A stretch of DNA of 64,000 nucleotides from IMG/VR virus record IMGVR_UViG_3300033147_000418, positions 1 through 64,000 of that record; one strand, 5' to 3'. How positions within the stretch are numbered: the stretch's first letter is position 1; each line of letters starts with the position of its first letter. This document shows positions 24,625-32,727 of this stretch, one piece after another. The notes under the pieces were generated by a model. The model ran no database searches. It saw nothing but the letters and a program-made list of their open reading frames with translations, and was not told the DNA's origin. A program made the position numbers and the translations under genes. Source of the DNA: a virus.

Positions 24625-25308
24625 TCAGCTGCCGGCTAGCATCGCCTTGGTAGCAAAGTCGGTGACCTTCATCGGCGACATGCGAACGATCTTCCGCTTC
24701 TCGGCCATGTCATCGATGCGACTCTGAGTCTCGGCGAGGCTCTTGATGAAGGGGACGTTGACTCCCTCCATCACGTTCATCGATTTCACGATGGGTCCGG
24801 CCACGGCGGGCTCGGAGGCGAGCGACGGCGCGTAGCGCGCCAGGACTCCAAAATTGCGCTGCGTCTTCTCTCGGTCCCCTGGGACCACGAGCTCGGTGTC
24901 GTGCTTGATCATCTCCTGGTAGGAGTTCTTGACCCTGGCGTCGAGGTTCTTCGCGGAGCGATGGCTCATCAGGCCGCCGAGTCCCGCGGTCGCTCCGGCG
25001 GTCATTCCGGCGAGCGCCATCATCTTCGCGAGATTGGTCGTGACGTCGGACCACTTGGCGCTGTCAGGAGAGCCTGTGCGGGAGCCTGTGCGAAGCTTCG
25101 AGAGCAGCCCACCCCCCTTCTCGGCCTTGACTGCGCTCGACGTTGTCGCAGGGGCTCGGCGCATCGCCTTGAAGATGTTGATGGCGTACTTGCCCATGGC
25201 CTCTTTGATGAGCTGCTGGCGCCTGCGCAGAGCATCAGCGGTAGCTTCTTTTGAGAGGTACCCCTGCTGCTGGCAGGCCATGATCATGTCGAGAGAAGAG
25301 AGAGCCAT
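24625..25308 (-). CDS. Helical virion-region protein with a glycine-zipper segment, 227 aa
   Basis: Unrecognised. Long helices at the N terminus (KEATADALRRRQQLIKEAM) are followed by a basic linker, then residues 95-113 (MMALAGMTAGATAGLGGLM), a Gly/Ala hydrophobic stretch with G-x3-G spacing, then more amphipathic helix. It is encoded between the zincin and a tagged small protein, and its segment type recurs across this group. An internal or ejection protein is inferred. Confidence 0.55.
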   Translation of the reverse strand: MALSSLDMIMACQQQGYLSKEATADALRRRQQLIKEAMGKYAINIFKAMRRAPATTSSAVKAEKGGGLLSKLRTGSRTGSPDSAKWSDVTTNLAKMMALAGMTAGATAGLGGLMSHRSAKNLDARVKNSYQEMIKHDTELVVPGDREKTQRNFGVLARYAPSLASEPAVAGPIVKSMNVMEGVNVPFIKSLAETQSRIDDMAEKRKIVRMSPMKVTDFATKAMLAGS

Positions 25309-25316
25309 GCTTGCTC

Positions 25317-25628
25317 CTAGGAACGTTTGAACTTCTTTTCGTCGTAGTGACGGCTGACGTTCTTTTTGCGTTTCTTCTTGTTCCAGTTGATCAGGGCCGC
25401 CCGGCTGGGGGAGTCCTTCGTGGCGTGGAGATAGCGCGGCTTTTCGCCGCCAGCCAAACCTTCGCGATAGCCCCCTCGCGCCGCGAGCCCGGTGCCCACC
25501 AGGGTGGCGGTGCCGCCAAGGGCGAGCAGTGGGTTCTTCACAGCGAACCCTCCTACCCTCTTGAGGGCGCCCAGTGCGGACGCGTGCTTGGCGAGTTCAT
25601 CGACAAAGCCGCCGAGGAATGGGGTCAC
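25317..25628 (-). CDS. FLxGFxDELxK-tagged small protein, 103 aa
   Basis: GTG start at 25628, overlapping the upstream TGA. Reads MTPFLGGFVDELAKHASA, a full tag, then GGFAVKNPLLALGGTATLVG, a glycine-rich hydrophobic helix, then a very basic tail (WNKKKRKKNVSRHYDEKKFK). This is the clearest example of the tag, glycine zipper, basic tail architecture. A role as an internal protein bound to DNA or inserted into the host envelope at ejection is plausible but inferred. Confidence 0.68.
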   Translation of the reverse strand: MTPFLGGFVDELAKHASALGALKRVGGFAVKNPLLALGGTATLVGTGLAARGGYREGLAGGEKPRYLHATKDSPSRAALINWNKKKRKKNVSRHYDEKKFKRS

Positions 25629-26569
25629 GACAGATCTCTCATCTTCTGATGGTAGACCTTGACCTGGTCGTCGATGCGCAACAGGTTGTGAAGCCCTTGC
25701 TTTACCTCGCCGGTCTTGCGTTGAACGGTATCGAGCGAGACCAGGACCGGGTGGGAGCCGTTGATCACCGTGACGTTGCCCATGTCATTGCTGATGAGTT
25801 CGTCTGGGACCTTGGCAAGGGCCTGCTTCTCGAGCCTGAGCCGCGTGGACCCGTGAGACTCGTCGACCAATCGTTGCTGCCATCCAGGGAAGTACTCCGC
25901 GGCGACTTTGCCCATGTCGCCGGCGCCGGCGGCCGTGTAGAGGTCTCGGAATGAAGCGCCGCCGAGGATCGTCTGCTTGAAGACCTCGAACGCTCGCTTC
26001 TCGAGCGACTCGAGCTGCATCCCCTTGTAGAGGATGTCGCTTTCGAGAGCGGAGCGCTCGCCGGCTTTCTTCTGGAGGATGATGATGATGCGCTTCTTCT
26101 CGCCATCGTCGTGCAGTCCGTTGTGCACGTTGGCCGGGTCGGCTCCCATCATCGAGATCATGGACGGCCCGGACTGAGGGATCCCCTTCGGTGGCCCGGC
26201 GTAGTCTGAATCGCACGATGACGGAGAGATCGTCGGGCTCTGCGGGTCGTCGGAGTCGAGGGGCTGCTTCTTGACGACTGAGACGACTGCCTTGGCGTCC
26301 GCGAGCTGGAACGCGATCGACTCCTTCTGGGCAGTCTTCCTCCACAGGCCCTGGTGGGTGGCGATGTTCGCCATCTCGCACACACGCTGCACCTGGTTGG
26401 AGTTGAGATCGTTCTCGGTCGCGATCTTCTTGATCGTGTCGTTGAGAGCGACGCCCTCCTCGAGGTAGCGCTTGGCTGCTGTTTTGGCGAGGAGCTCGAG
26501 ACGATCCGCGGCTACCTTGGTGTGCTGCGGCGTCCCCGAGAGAAGGTATGAGAAGTGGCCTACGTCCAT
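25625..26569 (-). CDS. Helical virion-region protein, 314 aa
   Basis: Starts MDVGHFSYLLSGTPQHTKVA, similar to MSDHFSYLLDEPAGDFFTKAA of the gene at 55528, so the two share an N-terminal element. Residues 50-80 look like a helix-turn-helix (NDLNSNQVQRVCEMANIA). A long helical region follows (KKRIIIILQKKAGERSALES). First gene of the minus-strand operon that runs to the capsid. A weak promoter (TTGACC, 15 bases, TATACC) lies upstream, overlapping the + motif at 26600. Confidence 0.58.
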   Translation of the reverse strand: MDVGHFSYLLSGTPQHTKVAADRLELLAKTAAKRYLEEGVALNDTIKKIATENDLNSNQVQRVCEMANIATHQGLWRKTAQKESIAFQLADAKAVVSVVKKQPLDSDDPQSPTISPSSCDSDYAGPPKGIPQSGPSMISMMGADPANVHNGLHDDGEKKRIIIILQKKAGERSALESDILYKGMQLESLEKRAFEVFKQTILGGASFRDLYTAAGAGDMGKVAAEYFPGWQQRLVDESHGSTRLRLEKQALAKVPDELISNDMGNVTVINGSHPVLVSLDTVQRKTGEVKQGLHNLLRIDDQVKVYHQKMRDLS

Positions 26570-26599
26570 CGGGGACCTCGCTTCAAGGGTTCCATCTGA

Positions 26600-26608
26600 A
26601 GGTATAAG
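26600..26608 (+). promoter_or_regulatory. GGTATAAG promoter-like motif, site 2
   Basis: AGGTATAAG differs from the consensus GGGCATAAG at two positions. It is 49 bases before the ATG at 26658, in the gap between divergent genes. It overlaps a possible minus-strand -10 box for the gene starting at 26569. Confidence 0.45.
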
Positions 26609-26657
26609 CTATCAGAAATCAGGTCAAGCAAGCGAAAAGACAGACAAAGGAGAACCG

Positions 26658-27332
26658 ATGAAATTTTGCCCCCATTGCGGCGGAGAGATCTCCAAGTACA
26701 TGGAAGCCGAAGGCCGGAGTTCGGCTTCCAGCGTCGCAACGATCCAGGCGCCGGCGCGAGAATATAGCCAAGACGATATCTGGAGACGGCTTGTGTCTCG
26801 GGCCAGGGAGGTTCAGGCGTCTCCGCCGAGGTCGGATGAACTCGTTTTGGCGGCGGTGCAGCGCCTTGGAGCGGTGCACAAATTCCCTCTATCGACGATC
26901 GTCCATGTTGCTTTTGATCGGAACATCGTTCCGACCGGCGGCGTGCTCTATCGAGCCACGATGCTGGAAGGCCGAACCCAGACATCGCCCGAGCAGCTCG
27001 AGGCGATGGGGTACGCGGTCAAGGACGGCGCTGTTCTCACGGTAGCGGATGTTCCTGTTGGCCAGGCATACAGCGCAGTCGACTACTGGGGCGGAGCGAG
27101 ACAGCACAAGCGGTGGCATCTTGCTGAGCCGGTGAGCATCGAACCGAGTCGGAACGGGGATCCGTTCTTCATGGACGAGAATATGCTCGCCTTTGGAGCA
27201 AGATGGCGAGACCTCGAGCGCGTGGAGGAAGGGCTGCTTGGCCTGTTCGAGATGTTCACGGGCGGCATACAAGGCAAGGGTGCAGGCTCGCCCATCGCGA
27301 TTCCGCTGGCGCTCGAGCTGGTCGGTCGGTAG
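26658..27332 (+). CDS. Zinc-ribbon hypothetical protein, 224 aa
   Basis: The start is the ATG after AAAGGAG. It opens MKFCPHCGGEI, a half zinc ribbon, with no obvious second CxxC in the chain, so dimer-shared zinc or another ligand set is possible. The rest is an unrecognised alpha/beta domain (STIVHVAFDRNIVPTGGVLY, LERVEEGLLGLFEMFTGG). First gene of a two-gene + island inside the minus-strand structural region. Likely early or regulatory rather than structural. Confidence 0.58.
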   Translation: MKFCPHCGGEISKYMEAEGRSSASSVATIQAPAREYSQDDIWRRLVSRAREVQASPPRSDELVLAAVQRLGAVHKFPLSTIVHVAFDRNIVPTGGVLYRATMLEGRTQTSPEQLEAMGYAVKDGAVLTVADVPVGQAYSAVDYWGGARQHKRWHLAEPVSIEPSRNGDPFFMDENMLAFGARWRDLERVEEGLLGLFEMFTGGIQGKGAGSPIAIPLALELVGR

Positions 27333-27336
27333 CCGA

Positions 27337-27358
27337 ATCCGGGCATAAGAAGGGTGAA
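27337..27358 (+). promoter_or_regulatory. GGGCATAAG promoter-like motif, site 3, in a 22-base block shared with 59124-59145
   Basis: GGGCATAAG is at 27341-27349. The 22 bases 27337-27358 are identical to 59124-59145, although the genes they precede are unrelated. The ATG at 27374 follows after an AAAGGAG ribosome site. Unlike the copy at 59108, no CCAAACCAC box lies upstream. Confidence 0.7.
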
Positions 27359-27373
27359 CGAAAGGAGTTCACA

Positions 27374-27805
27374 ATGATATCGAATCTGAAAGAGGCTACC
27401 GCCTACCTGCTGCGTGCTCGCAAACTTGCGGCCAAAGCCAAAGATCTGGTCATGGACTACCGCGCTACGGAAGCCCCCCTCGTCGCCCTCATAATCGAGG
27501 AACGCATCGAGTTCAGTCAGAGTGAAGTGGTCGATCTTGAGATCGAACGCCTCATCCTGAACTCGACTGCGCAACTGATCACTGAGGCGCTGAATGATGC
27601 GGAAAGCTCCGCTAAACGCGCGGCCCACGTCTACACCCAGGTCGAGGCTCTGCGCCGCATTGGCACCGACGCCATCGACGAGACTGCAGACGAGTACGGA
27701 AAAGCCATCGACCAGACGATCATGCGCTCCGAGGAAGTTCAGACCCTTTGGAATCTACTGAAGGAGACCCAGCAGAGTATGCTGGAGAAACTTCCGAGCC
27801 TGTGA
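27374..27805 (+). CDS. All-helical hypothetical protein, 143 aa
   Basis: Unrecognised. ATG with AAAGGAG six to seven bases upstream and a GGGCATAAG motif just before. The chain is a series of amphipathic helices with even charge (LKEATAYLLRARKLAAKAKD, EALNDAESSAKRAAHVYTQ) and no Cys or Trp cluster, as in four-helix or coiled-coil proteins. It has its own promoter-like motif and terminator, so it is probably made in quantity as a single unit. Function unknown. Confidence 0.6.
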   Translation: MISNLKEATAYLLRARKLAAKAKDLVMDYRATEAPLVALIIEERIEFSQSEVVDLEIERLILNSTAQLITEALNDAESSAKRAAHVYTQVEALRRIGTDAIDETADEYGKAIDQTIMRSEEVQTLWNLLKETQQSMLEKLPSL

Positions 27806-27811
27806 GTGGCC

Positions 27812-27837
27812 GTGGGGGGCGTTTCGGCGCCCCCCAC
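27812..27837 (+). terminator. Hairpin after the helical-protein gene
   Basis: GTGGGGGGCG pairs perfectly with CGCCCCCCAC around a TTTCGG loop. The T-run (ATTTTTTAG) comes only about 15 bases later, so it is either an imperfect intrinsic terminator or an mRNA-stabilising 3' stem. Confidence 0.65.
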
Positions 27838-27868
27838 CCATCTCATTGCTCGATTTTTTAGCTCTGTG

Positions 27869-27881
27869 TAGACTGGACGGT
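27869..27881 (+). promoter_or_regulatory. Leaderless-type -10 element before the gene at 27882
   Basis: TAGACT at 27869-27874 lies seven bases before the ATG. TTGCTC is 17 bases upstream, a weak -35. No ribosome site precedes the start. Confidence 0.45.
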
Positions 27882-28364
27882 ATGGTCCCCTTTCTCCGAG
27901 GCTTCACCGACGAGCTCGTGAAGATTTCGACCGTCGAAGACAAGCAGCTCAAGAAGCTCTATCGCGACGTGCGCAAAGAGCAGGGCCGGGCGCCGCGGCG
28001 CAAGATGTCTAATCTGCGTGGCAAGGGCCGCAAGGTGAGTCGGGACTATCTGGCTTCGATGATGCTAGGCGCCGCAGCGACTCCTGCGCTGACGATCTTG
28101 GGTGGCAAGATCTCTCGAGGTCTGCACAACCGGACGATCCGGTCGGCGCTCAAGCGTGCGAAGAGCGCAAAGGACATCAAGGCTCTCCGTCGCGAGCTCC
28201 ACACCGGAAAGACCGTGGGGCGAGTCGTGCCGGGCGGGCGTATCCAGCGCCAGCCGATTGCGACACCAGCGGATGTCGCAGGAGACGTTGCCAAGGGCGC
28301 CCTGTACGGCTCGGTGTTGCAGATGATGCGCGATCGCTACGCGGGCTCCGCCGGCGTCAGCTGA
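27882..28364 (+). CDS. FLxGFxDELxK-tagged protein on the + strand, 160 aa
   Basis: Starts MVPFLRGFTDELVKISTVED, a full tag, although it is transcribed opposite to all other tagged genes. A basic region (KLYRDVRKEQGRAPRRKMSN) and a hydrophobic Gly/Ala segment (MMLGAAATPALTILGGK) follow, then more basic helix. The frame is open 12 codons upstream, but the tag begins at this ATG, as in its relatives. Its end overlaps the convergent amidase gene by eight bases. Internal virion protein inferred. Confidence 0.65.
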   Translation: MVPFLRGFTDELVKISTVEDKQLKKLYRDVRKEQGRAPRRKMSNLRGKGRKVSRDYLASMMLGAAATPALTILGGKISRGLHNRTIRSALKRAKSAKDIKALRRELHTGKTVGRVVPGGRIQRQPIATPADVAGDVAKGALYGSVLQMMRDRYAGSAGVS

Positions 28365-28854
28365 GATGGAACTCGGACAGGCCTGGGTGCTTGTTCGCGA
28401 CCAGGAGCAGGTCCTGTGGCGTCCATGTCGCCGGTTCAGAGAACTCCTCGAGCCCAGAAGCCAGCAGGAACCGCGCCACCGCTTCTGAGCAGAAGAGCTT
28501 GGTCGGGTTGTCCATGGGGTTGGACATCCGCTTCATGAAGCGACGCAGCAGGAACCCCAGGATGCCGACGTAGTCGTACTCGGAGCCGAGGCTGTCGGAG
28601 AGCTCGCGGAGCGATTCGATCTGGCGCGACTGGTCGACGGTCAGCGTGTAGCGGGCCACGATCTGGTTTCGTGCGCGCCACTTGCTCCAGGGCGTGAGCA
28701 TGAATCCTCGCCCCGTTGACTCCATGACGAAAACCTTCCCGAGAGTTTCGTCCCTGAACGTGATGACTGCGTGGCTCACCTTCGAGCGGGTGAACCAGCG
28801 GATCGCTCGAGAGAACCACCCGTCGGTGGTGCTAAAGCAAACGTTGATGGACAT
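28357..28854 (-). CDS. Permuted papain-like amidase/peptidase (YiiX/YaeF type), 165 aa
   Basis: Two blocks mark the permuted NlpC/P60 fold: KVSHAVITF with His28, preceded by the strand of residues 3-8, and KLFCSEAVARFLLASG with Cys122 as the likely nucleophile, followed by TPQDLLLVA. In this circular permutation the His precedes the Cys. Such enzymes cleave amide bonds in peptidoglycan or lipids. In a phage, roles include lysis or cell-wall entry. It follows a small membrane protein with a one-base gap, which supports lysis. No signal peptide. Confidence 0.75.
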   Translation of the reverse strand: MSINVCFSTTDGWFSRAIRWFTRSKVSHAVITFRDETLGKVFVMESTGRGFMLTPWSKWRARNQIVARYTLTVDQSRQIESLRELSDSLGSEYDYVGILGFLLRRFMKRMSNPMDNPTKLFCSEAVARFLLASGLEEFSEPATWTPQDLLLVANKHPGLSEFHLS

Positions 28855-28855
28855 G

Positions 28856-29143
28856 TCACGTTCCGATCGCGAGCATCCCGAAGAACGACCCAGCGAAGGC
28901 CATGACTGGATCTGACACCCACCGATTCATCCACGACTCTTTGGTCATCTGCAAGTCGGTGCGAGCATCGAGCCACGTTTCGATGCCCTCCCAGACGAAT
29001 GCGAACACGCCAACCATTGTCCAGCGCAGCCACTGCGCCATCCCGAGTTGCTCCATGTTCGCGCCGACCATGAACCAGAACGCCAGATGGACTAGCGTCC
29101 ATGCGTCGAAGAATGCGTCACCGCGTTTGCCGAAGAATCTCAT
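28856..29143 (-). CDS. Small membrane protein upstream of the amidase, 95 aa
   Basis: Three hydrophobic stretches (WTLVHLAFWFMVGANM, WTMVGVFAFVWEGIE and PVMAFAGSFFGMLAIG) suggest two or three membrane passes. ATGA overlap with the upstream fibre gene and a one-base gap to the amidase imply coupled expression. It could be a holin-like helper for the amidase, or an unrelated inner-membrane protein. No family recognised with certainty. Confidence 0.58.
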   Translation of the reverse strand: MRFFGKRGDAFFDAWTLVHLAFWFMVGANMEQLGMAQWLRWTMVGVFAFVWEGIETWLDARTDLQMTKESWMNRWVSDPVMAFAGSFFGMLAIGT

Positions 29144-30015
29144 TCGTTGGGCTCACTAGAGCAGTAGAAGGAAGCTGTCGCGTACGAACCAGTAAACGGC
29201 ACATTGTGCTGCAGACAGACCTGGACCTCCATCCCGTACTCGGAATGAAGCCTGGTTGATCGCACGTAGTCCCAGTCGAAGATGTAGATGTCTGATGGCA
29301 GCCCGCGCCAACTCGCTCCGCCAAGACCGGCAGGATACTTGGGGAACGCCCTTACTCCGTCGTTGAGGAAATCGCGCATCCCCTTGTAGACGAGCGGGTT
29401 CTTCAGTGGAATGAGCGTCCCGGGCGGATACGGGTCTGGCGTGAGGTCGGGCGCGAAAACGTCAACGAACCCACGGGCCTGGAACGTCACGTTGTCTGTG
29501 AGTCCCACATCGGCACTGAACTGCACCTCGACGAAATCGATAAGCAGGTCGGTGCCAGCCGCTGGCTTGATCGTGACTAGACTCGACCCCGCGTAGTGGT
29601 ACGTCACCTTCACCACGTCGGACTCACCAAGCACAGACAGGAACGTCACTGTGCCGGCCGAATAGTTGACGGTGTAGTCACCGCCGGAGCCGACGTGCGG
29701 GTCCTGCTCGGTCTTCGCGACATCGTTGACCGTGACAACGGCTCGATAGCTGTTGTCCGAGGCGTCCACTAGAAAATCTTCCTGCGTAATGAACCCGTGA
29801 TACGTGTCGATGACGTTCACGTTTGCGAGGCTGTACGTGAGCTGGTCGCCGCCATCGGTCGCCGTCTCCTCGACAACGCGAGTTGACTCCTCGTACCACG
29901 TGGTTGGGTTGGTCCAGTCGTGAGAGTAGAGGGTGACCTTTGACGAGTCCGGTTTTTCGACGGCGATACGAGGGCGGCCGTCAGCGGTCTTGGGAGCGAG
30001 GCGCAGGTCAAGCAT
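29140..30015 (-). CDS. Fibre/baseplate-associated beta-rich protein, 291 aa
   Basis: Strand-rich throughout, with a conserved-looking phage segment GGDYTVNYSAGTVTFLSVLG then VKVTYHYAGSS, which resembles the repeated turn-strand units of tail and baseplate proteins. A Pro-rich stretch (DLTPDPYPPGTLIPL) links to a C-terminal domain with aromatics. It lies in a run of overlapping fibre genes. Exact position on the particle unknown. Confidence 0.55.
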   Translation of the reverse strand: MLDLRLAPKTADGRPRIAVEKPDSSKVTLYSHDWTNPTTWYEESTRVVEETATDGGDQLTYSLANVNVIDTYHGFITQEDFLVDASDNSYRAVVTVNDVAKTEQDPHVGSGGDYTVNYSAGTVTFLSVLGESDVVKVTYHYAGSSLVTIKPAAGTDLLIDFVEVQFSADVGLTDNVTFQARGFVDVFAPDLTPDPYPPGTLIPLKNPLVYKGMRDFLNDGVRAFPKYPAGLGGASWRGLPSDIYIFDWDYVRSTRLHSEYGMEVQVCLQHNVPFTGSYATASFYCSSEPNE

Positions 30016-31009
30016 TCGAGATGTCCTCCACGCCGTAGTGGCAATACGCTCTCAGTTCAGAAATTCCACGGAGATCGTCTCGGACGATAAATTCCAGCAC
30101 GTCGTCATCCGTAACAAGAACGTTGGCTGCGCCAGGCTTGACCATGAACCCGACCAGAAGGCTGTTGTCCGAGAATGCGAACGACTCTTGCGGGTGGTAC
30201 TGCCCAAAGAGCTGGGAGTTGTTCTTGGTGATGAACTTCCACAGGACCTCGCCGGTAGAGATCTTCCGGTGCCTCATGATGAGGCCGCTGCTCAGCCCAC
30301 CAACGATGTTGGCAAATGCCGAACTCGTCCACCCAGCAGTCGGAGCAGTCACCTGAAGCACGGCCATCGACAGATGGTAGATCGTGTCGGCGGGGGCCGC
30401 GATTTGAAATCTGTACGGACCTGCACCACTCGACGCCACTACCTCGATGTCGTCGAAGTAACAATGCTGGCCTGCCTGGTTGGCGTATCGAATACGCAGC
30501 TTCTGGGCGCTCCCTGTGAGACCAAAATCGGTCATGGGAACTGAAATCTTCTGCCAGACCCCGAGGTCCATGTTCACTGCGTACTGATCCAGCCTGACGT
30601 TGTTGCCGATGCGCACATCTGAGCTATCCAGCCACCCAAGCTGCAGACGCGACCCAACAGGGAACGCTTGCGGATTCATCCACAGGTCGACCTGGTCGTA
30701 GGTTCCTGCAATGTCGATCATCGATCCATTGTCGAACACCGTGCTGTCGTTTATCGCAGCAACCCCGGTGTCCCATCCGTTGGTACCCGCGTGCATGGCG
30801 CCAGCCGTCTCGGACCCTGTGCCAGACGCGGTCCAGTCGGTGCCCGTATCCCCTGCACCACCACCGTTCCACAGCACTACCGGGGAGCCGGCAGCTCGCC
30901 CGTCGATGTTCATTAGCTCGGAGCCGTTATCGACACGCAGGAACGGGTCACGGCCGAGCGTCCTCTGTGTGATCGCGACAATCGCATTCCCTTGTGCGTC
31001 TCTCGGCAT
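30008..31009 (-). CDS. Tail-fibre protein with carbohydrate-binding-like domain, 333 aa
   Basis: Residues 85-195 form a jelly-roll-like block (TYDQVDLWMNPQAFPVG, LGVWQKISVPMTDFGL, and HCYFDDIEVVASSG), the pattern of carbohydrate-binding modules in which a strand ends in FDDIE. The flanking N-terminal region is Gly-rich, the C terminus beta-rich. It could bind surface sugars of the host. Overlaps both neighbours by a few bases within the fibre operon. Confidence 0.6.
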   Translation of the reverse strand: MPRDAQGNAIVAITQRTLGRDPFLRVDNGSELMNIDGRAAGSPVVLWNGGGAGDTGTDWTASGTGSETAGAMHAGTNGWDTGVAAINDSTVFDNGSMIDIAGTYDQVDLWMNPQAFPVGSRLQLGWLDSSDVRIGNNVRLDQYAVNMDLGVWQKISVPMTDFGLTGSAQKLRIRYANQAGQHCYFDDIEVVASSGAGPYRFQIAAPADTIYHLSMAVLQVTAPTAGWTSSAFANIVGGLSSGLIMRHRKISTGEVLWKFITKNNSQLFGQYHPQESFAFSDNSLLVGFMVKPGAANVLVTDDDVLEFIVRDDLRGISELRAYCHYGVEDISNA

Positions 31010-32112
31010 TAGACCTCGTACCCGCGAATCACGGTGTCGATCTCCTGCGAGGAATTACTCAAGCGAGAACGATAAATCCGAAGAGTTCCTTCGCCCGCTG
31101 TAGGCATCCCAATCATTGCCGTTCCGTCACGGGTCTCAGAGGTGTCCGGGTAGTTGCCGAACTGCGTTTGCCCGACGATGTAGATTCGGTCCAATAGACG
31201 TTCAGTGGTCCCGTCCCAGTAGAAGTACTCGCACTTGGACCCGTCGGCCGATGGATCTCCCTGGCAGCCTGCCACGATCTGCTGTATGTGCAGCGTCTTC
31301 CCGTTCGTGATTTCGTACTCTGTAAGATGGGGCGAGTTCGAGTTGCTAATCGCCAGAGGGGTGTCCGCAGAAACGGTCAGCTTGATACCGCCCTGGGGCG
31401 GAGGAGGGATTTGGACCGTGACTTGCCCCGTGATGGCAAGTCTGTGCAGTCCTGAAATCTGAGCATCTTCGACAGTCATCAGCTGGTGCTGTGTGGCCGA
31501 CTCGTCTATGCCTAGTGCACCTACGTCACCGATGTCGTTCGTTCCTGCAGGTAGCGCATCGGTGATCTTCTTGATTCCTGCTGTATCGCGAATCGCTGTG
31601 AGAATTGTTTCGATGTCTGAGCTGTTCACCAACAGCGCTGCAATGTCCCCTGCCTGCGCCGCCAGGGTCGCTTGGGTCGCGAAATCCTTCCCGTCAAGTG
31701 AGGCGAGGAGGGCACGAACGGCCTCGAGCTTGACCTCGGTCGAGAGAGTCGAGAGCGTGGCCTCCGTCGCGGCGCCAGTCGGGAGTGGGAGGCTCGCTAC
31801 ACTGACTGGCTGGGTTTCGGCCAAGTCCGCCTTGGTTTGGAGTTCGGCGAGCAGCGCGGCAAGGGTTGTCTGGGTCGCGTAGTCCACCGCTGCCAGCACA
31901 CCAGTGTCCACGTCGATTGTGGCGAGGAGGGCGCGGACGGCCTCGAGCTTAACCTCGGTGGCAAGAGTGGCCACGGTGGCTTCTGTTGCCAGTCCATGCC
32001 CTACCTTGAGATCGGCCTCAACCTGCAGGCGATAGACCGCACCATCGAGCACAACACCCACCGGGTTGACGCCCGTGGAATCGTAGATGATTGCTGCTGG
32101 TGACTGCGCCAT
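31009..32112 (-). CDS. Tail fibre protein with two internal repeats, 367 aa
   Basis: Two copies of a helical unit, near residues 43-90 and 112-155: ATEATVATLATEVKLEAVRA followed by LLATIDV and ATQTTLAALLAE, then ATEATLSTLSTEVKLEAVRA followed by LLASLDG and ATQATLAAQAGD. Such heptad-like runs form trimeric coiled coils in fibre shafts. The C-terminal half is beta-rich with a conserved ending (ITNGKTLHIQQIVAGCQGD ... YWDGTTERLLD). Sits in the fibre operon, one-base ATG/stop overlap with the upstream gene. Confidence 0.62.
   Translation of the reverse strand: MAQSPAAIIYDSTGVNPVGVVLDGAVYRLQVEADLKVGHGLATEATVATLATEVKLEAVRALLATIDVDTGVLAAVDYATQTTLAALLAELQTKADLAETQPVSVASLPLPTGAATEATLSTLSTEVKLEAVRALLASLDGKDFATQATLAAQAGDIAALLVNSSDIETILTAIRDTAGIKKITDALPAGTNDIGDVGALGIDESATQHQLMTVEDAQISGLHRLAITGQVTVQIPPPPQGGIKLTVSADTPLAISNSNSPHLTEYEITNGKTLHIQQIVAGCQGDPSADGSKCEYFYWDGTTERLLDRIYIVGQTQFGNYPDTSETRDGTAMIGMPTAGEGTLRIYRSRLSNSSQEIDTVIRGYEV
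31681..31995. repeat. Imperfect repeat pair in a fibre gene
   Basis: Two ~120-base units encode the TEVKLEAVRALL shaft repeats of the gene at 31009. The wording around GACGGCCTCGAGCTT is shared, the rest drifts at third positions, so the duplication is old. Confidence 0.6.
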
Positions 32113-32696
32113 TACGCGATCGTCCTAGTACGGGATGACTCGAATGCTCCTACGTACGATATCGCATCTGTGATGGTTGCCAGAACGGTACTTCCATCGG
32201 GGTCGAAAACCTTCCATACCTCTTGGGTAATTTTGGCTCCTGACCACGTTGTATCCAGAGAGACTATTTTCTTGAGCTTCGAAGAAGACTCCCACCAAAT
32301 CTCGCTGGTCGGGAAAGGGCCGGTGGGAGCGCTTTCCTTGAAGGCGCCACTGGCGAACCCGCCTCCTGGTCCATCGTTTAGAAAGTGGATCAGCTGGCGT
32401 AGCGTCTTGTGGGACGACTCGGTAAGTCCCGCCGAACCCGCCAGGAGCTCGGTGAGGGTGTGCTCAGCCCCAGTAACGACATCCCGAAAAAGCATGTCAC
32501 CCGTGGCCGAGTCACGGGTGACGTAGACGAGCTCATCCTTGCCGGACGAGCCCTGGAAGAAGATGCCGTGAACCTCGGGGGCGTCCTCGTTCGGGTCGAG
32601 GTGGACGGGATAGCCGTCCTCGGCGTCCGCCCCATCGCCCCCACCGGCCACGCTCTCATTCTTGAGAATCTGAACGCGGTCGGTGGGAGCAGCCAT
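32112..32696 (-). CDS. Fibre-cluster structural protein, 194 aa
   Basis: Beta-rich central part (GKDELVYVTRDSATGDMLF, TSEIWWESSSKLKKIVSLD) with Gly-rich turns. The ending (EVWKVFDPDGSTVLATITD) resembles phage fibre-tip or adaptor domains that often appear as separate small proteins. No ribosome site; TAGCCT with an upstream TGA (extended -10) lies six bases from the ATG, so the mRNA may be leaderless. Role unknown. Confidence 0.55.
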   Translation of the reverse strand: MAAPTDRVQILKNESVAGGGDGADAEDGYPVHLDPNEDAPEVHGIFFQGSSGKDELVYVTRDSATGDMLFRDVVTGAEHTLTELLAGSAGLTESSHKTLRQLIHFLNDGPGGGFASGAFKESAPTGPFPTSEIWWESSSKLKKIVSLDTTWSGAKITQEVWKVFDPDGSTVLATITDAISYVGAFESSRTRTIA

Positions 32697-32702
32697 AGAG
32701 CT

Positions 32703-32711
32703 AGGCTATCA
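32703..32711 (-). promoter_or_regulatory. Extended -10, leaderless-type, for the gene at 32696
   Basis: On the minus strand TGATAGCCT (32711-32703) is an extended -10 form, six bases before the ATG. CTAACG is 17 bases upstream, a weak -35. It restarts transcription between two fibre genes. Confidence 0.45.
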
Positions 32712-32727
32712 GATCGTAGCCGGCTCG

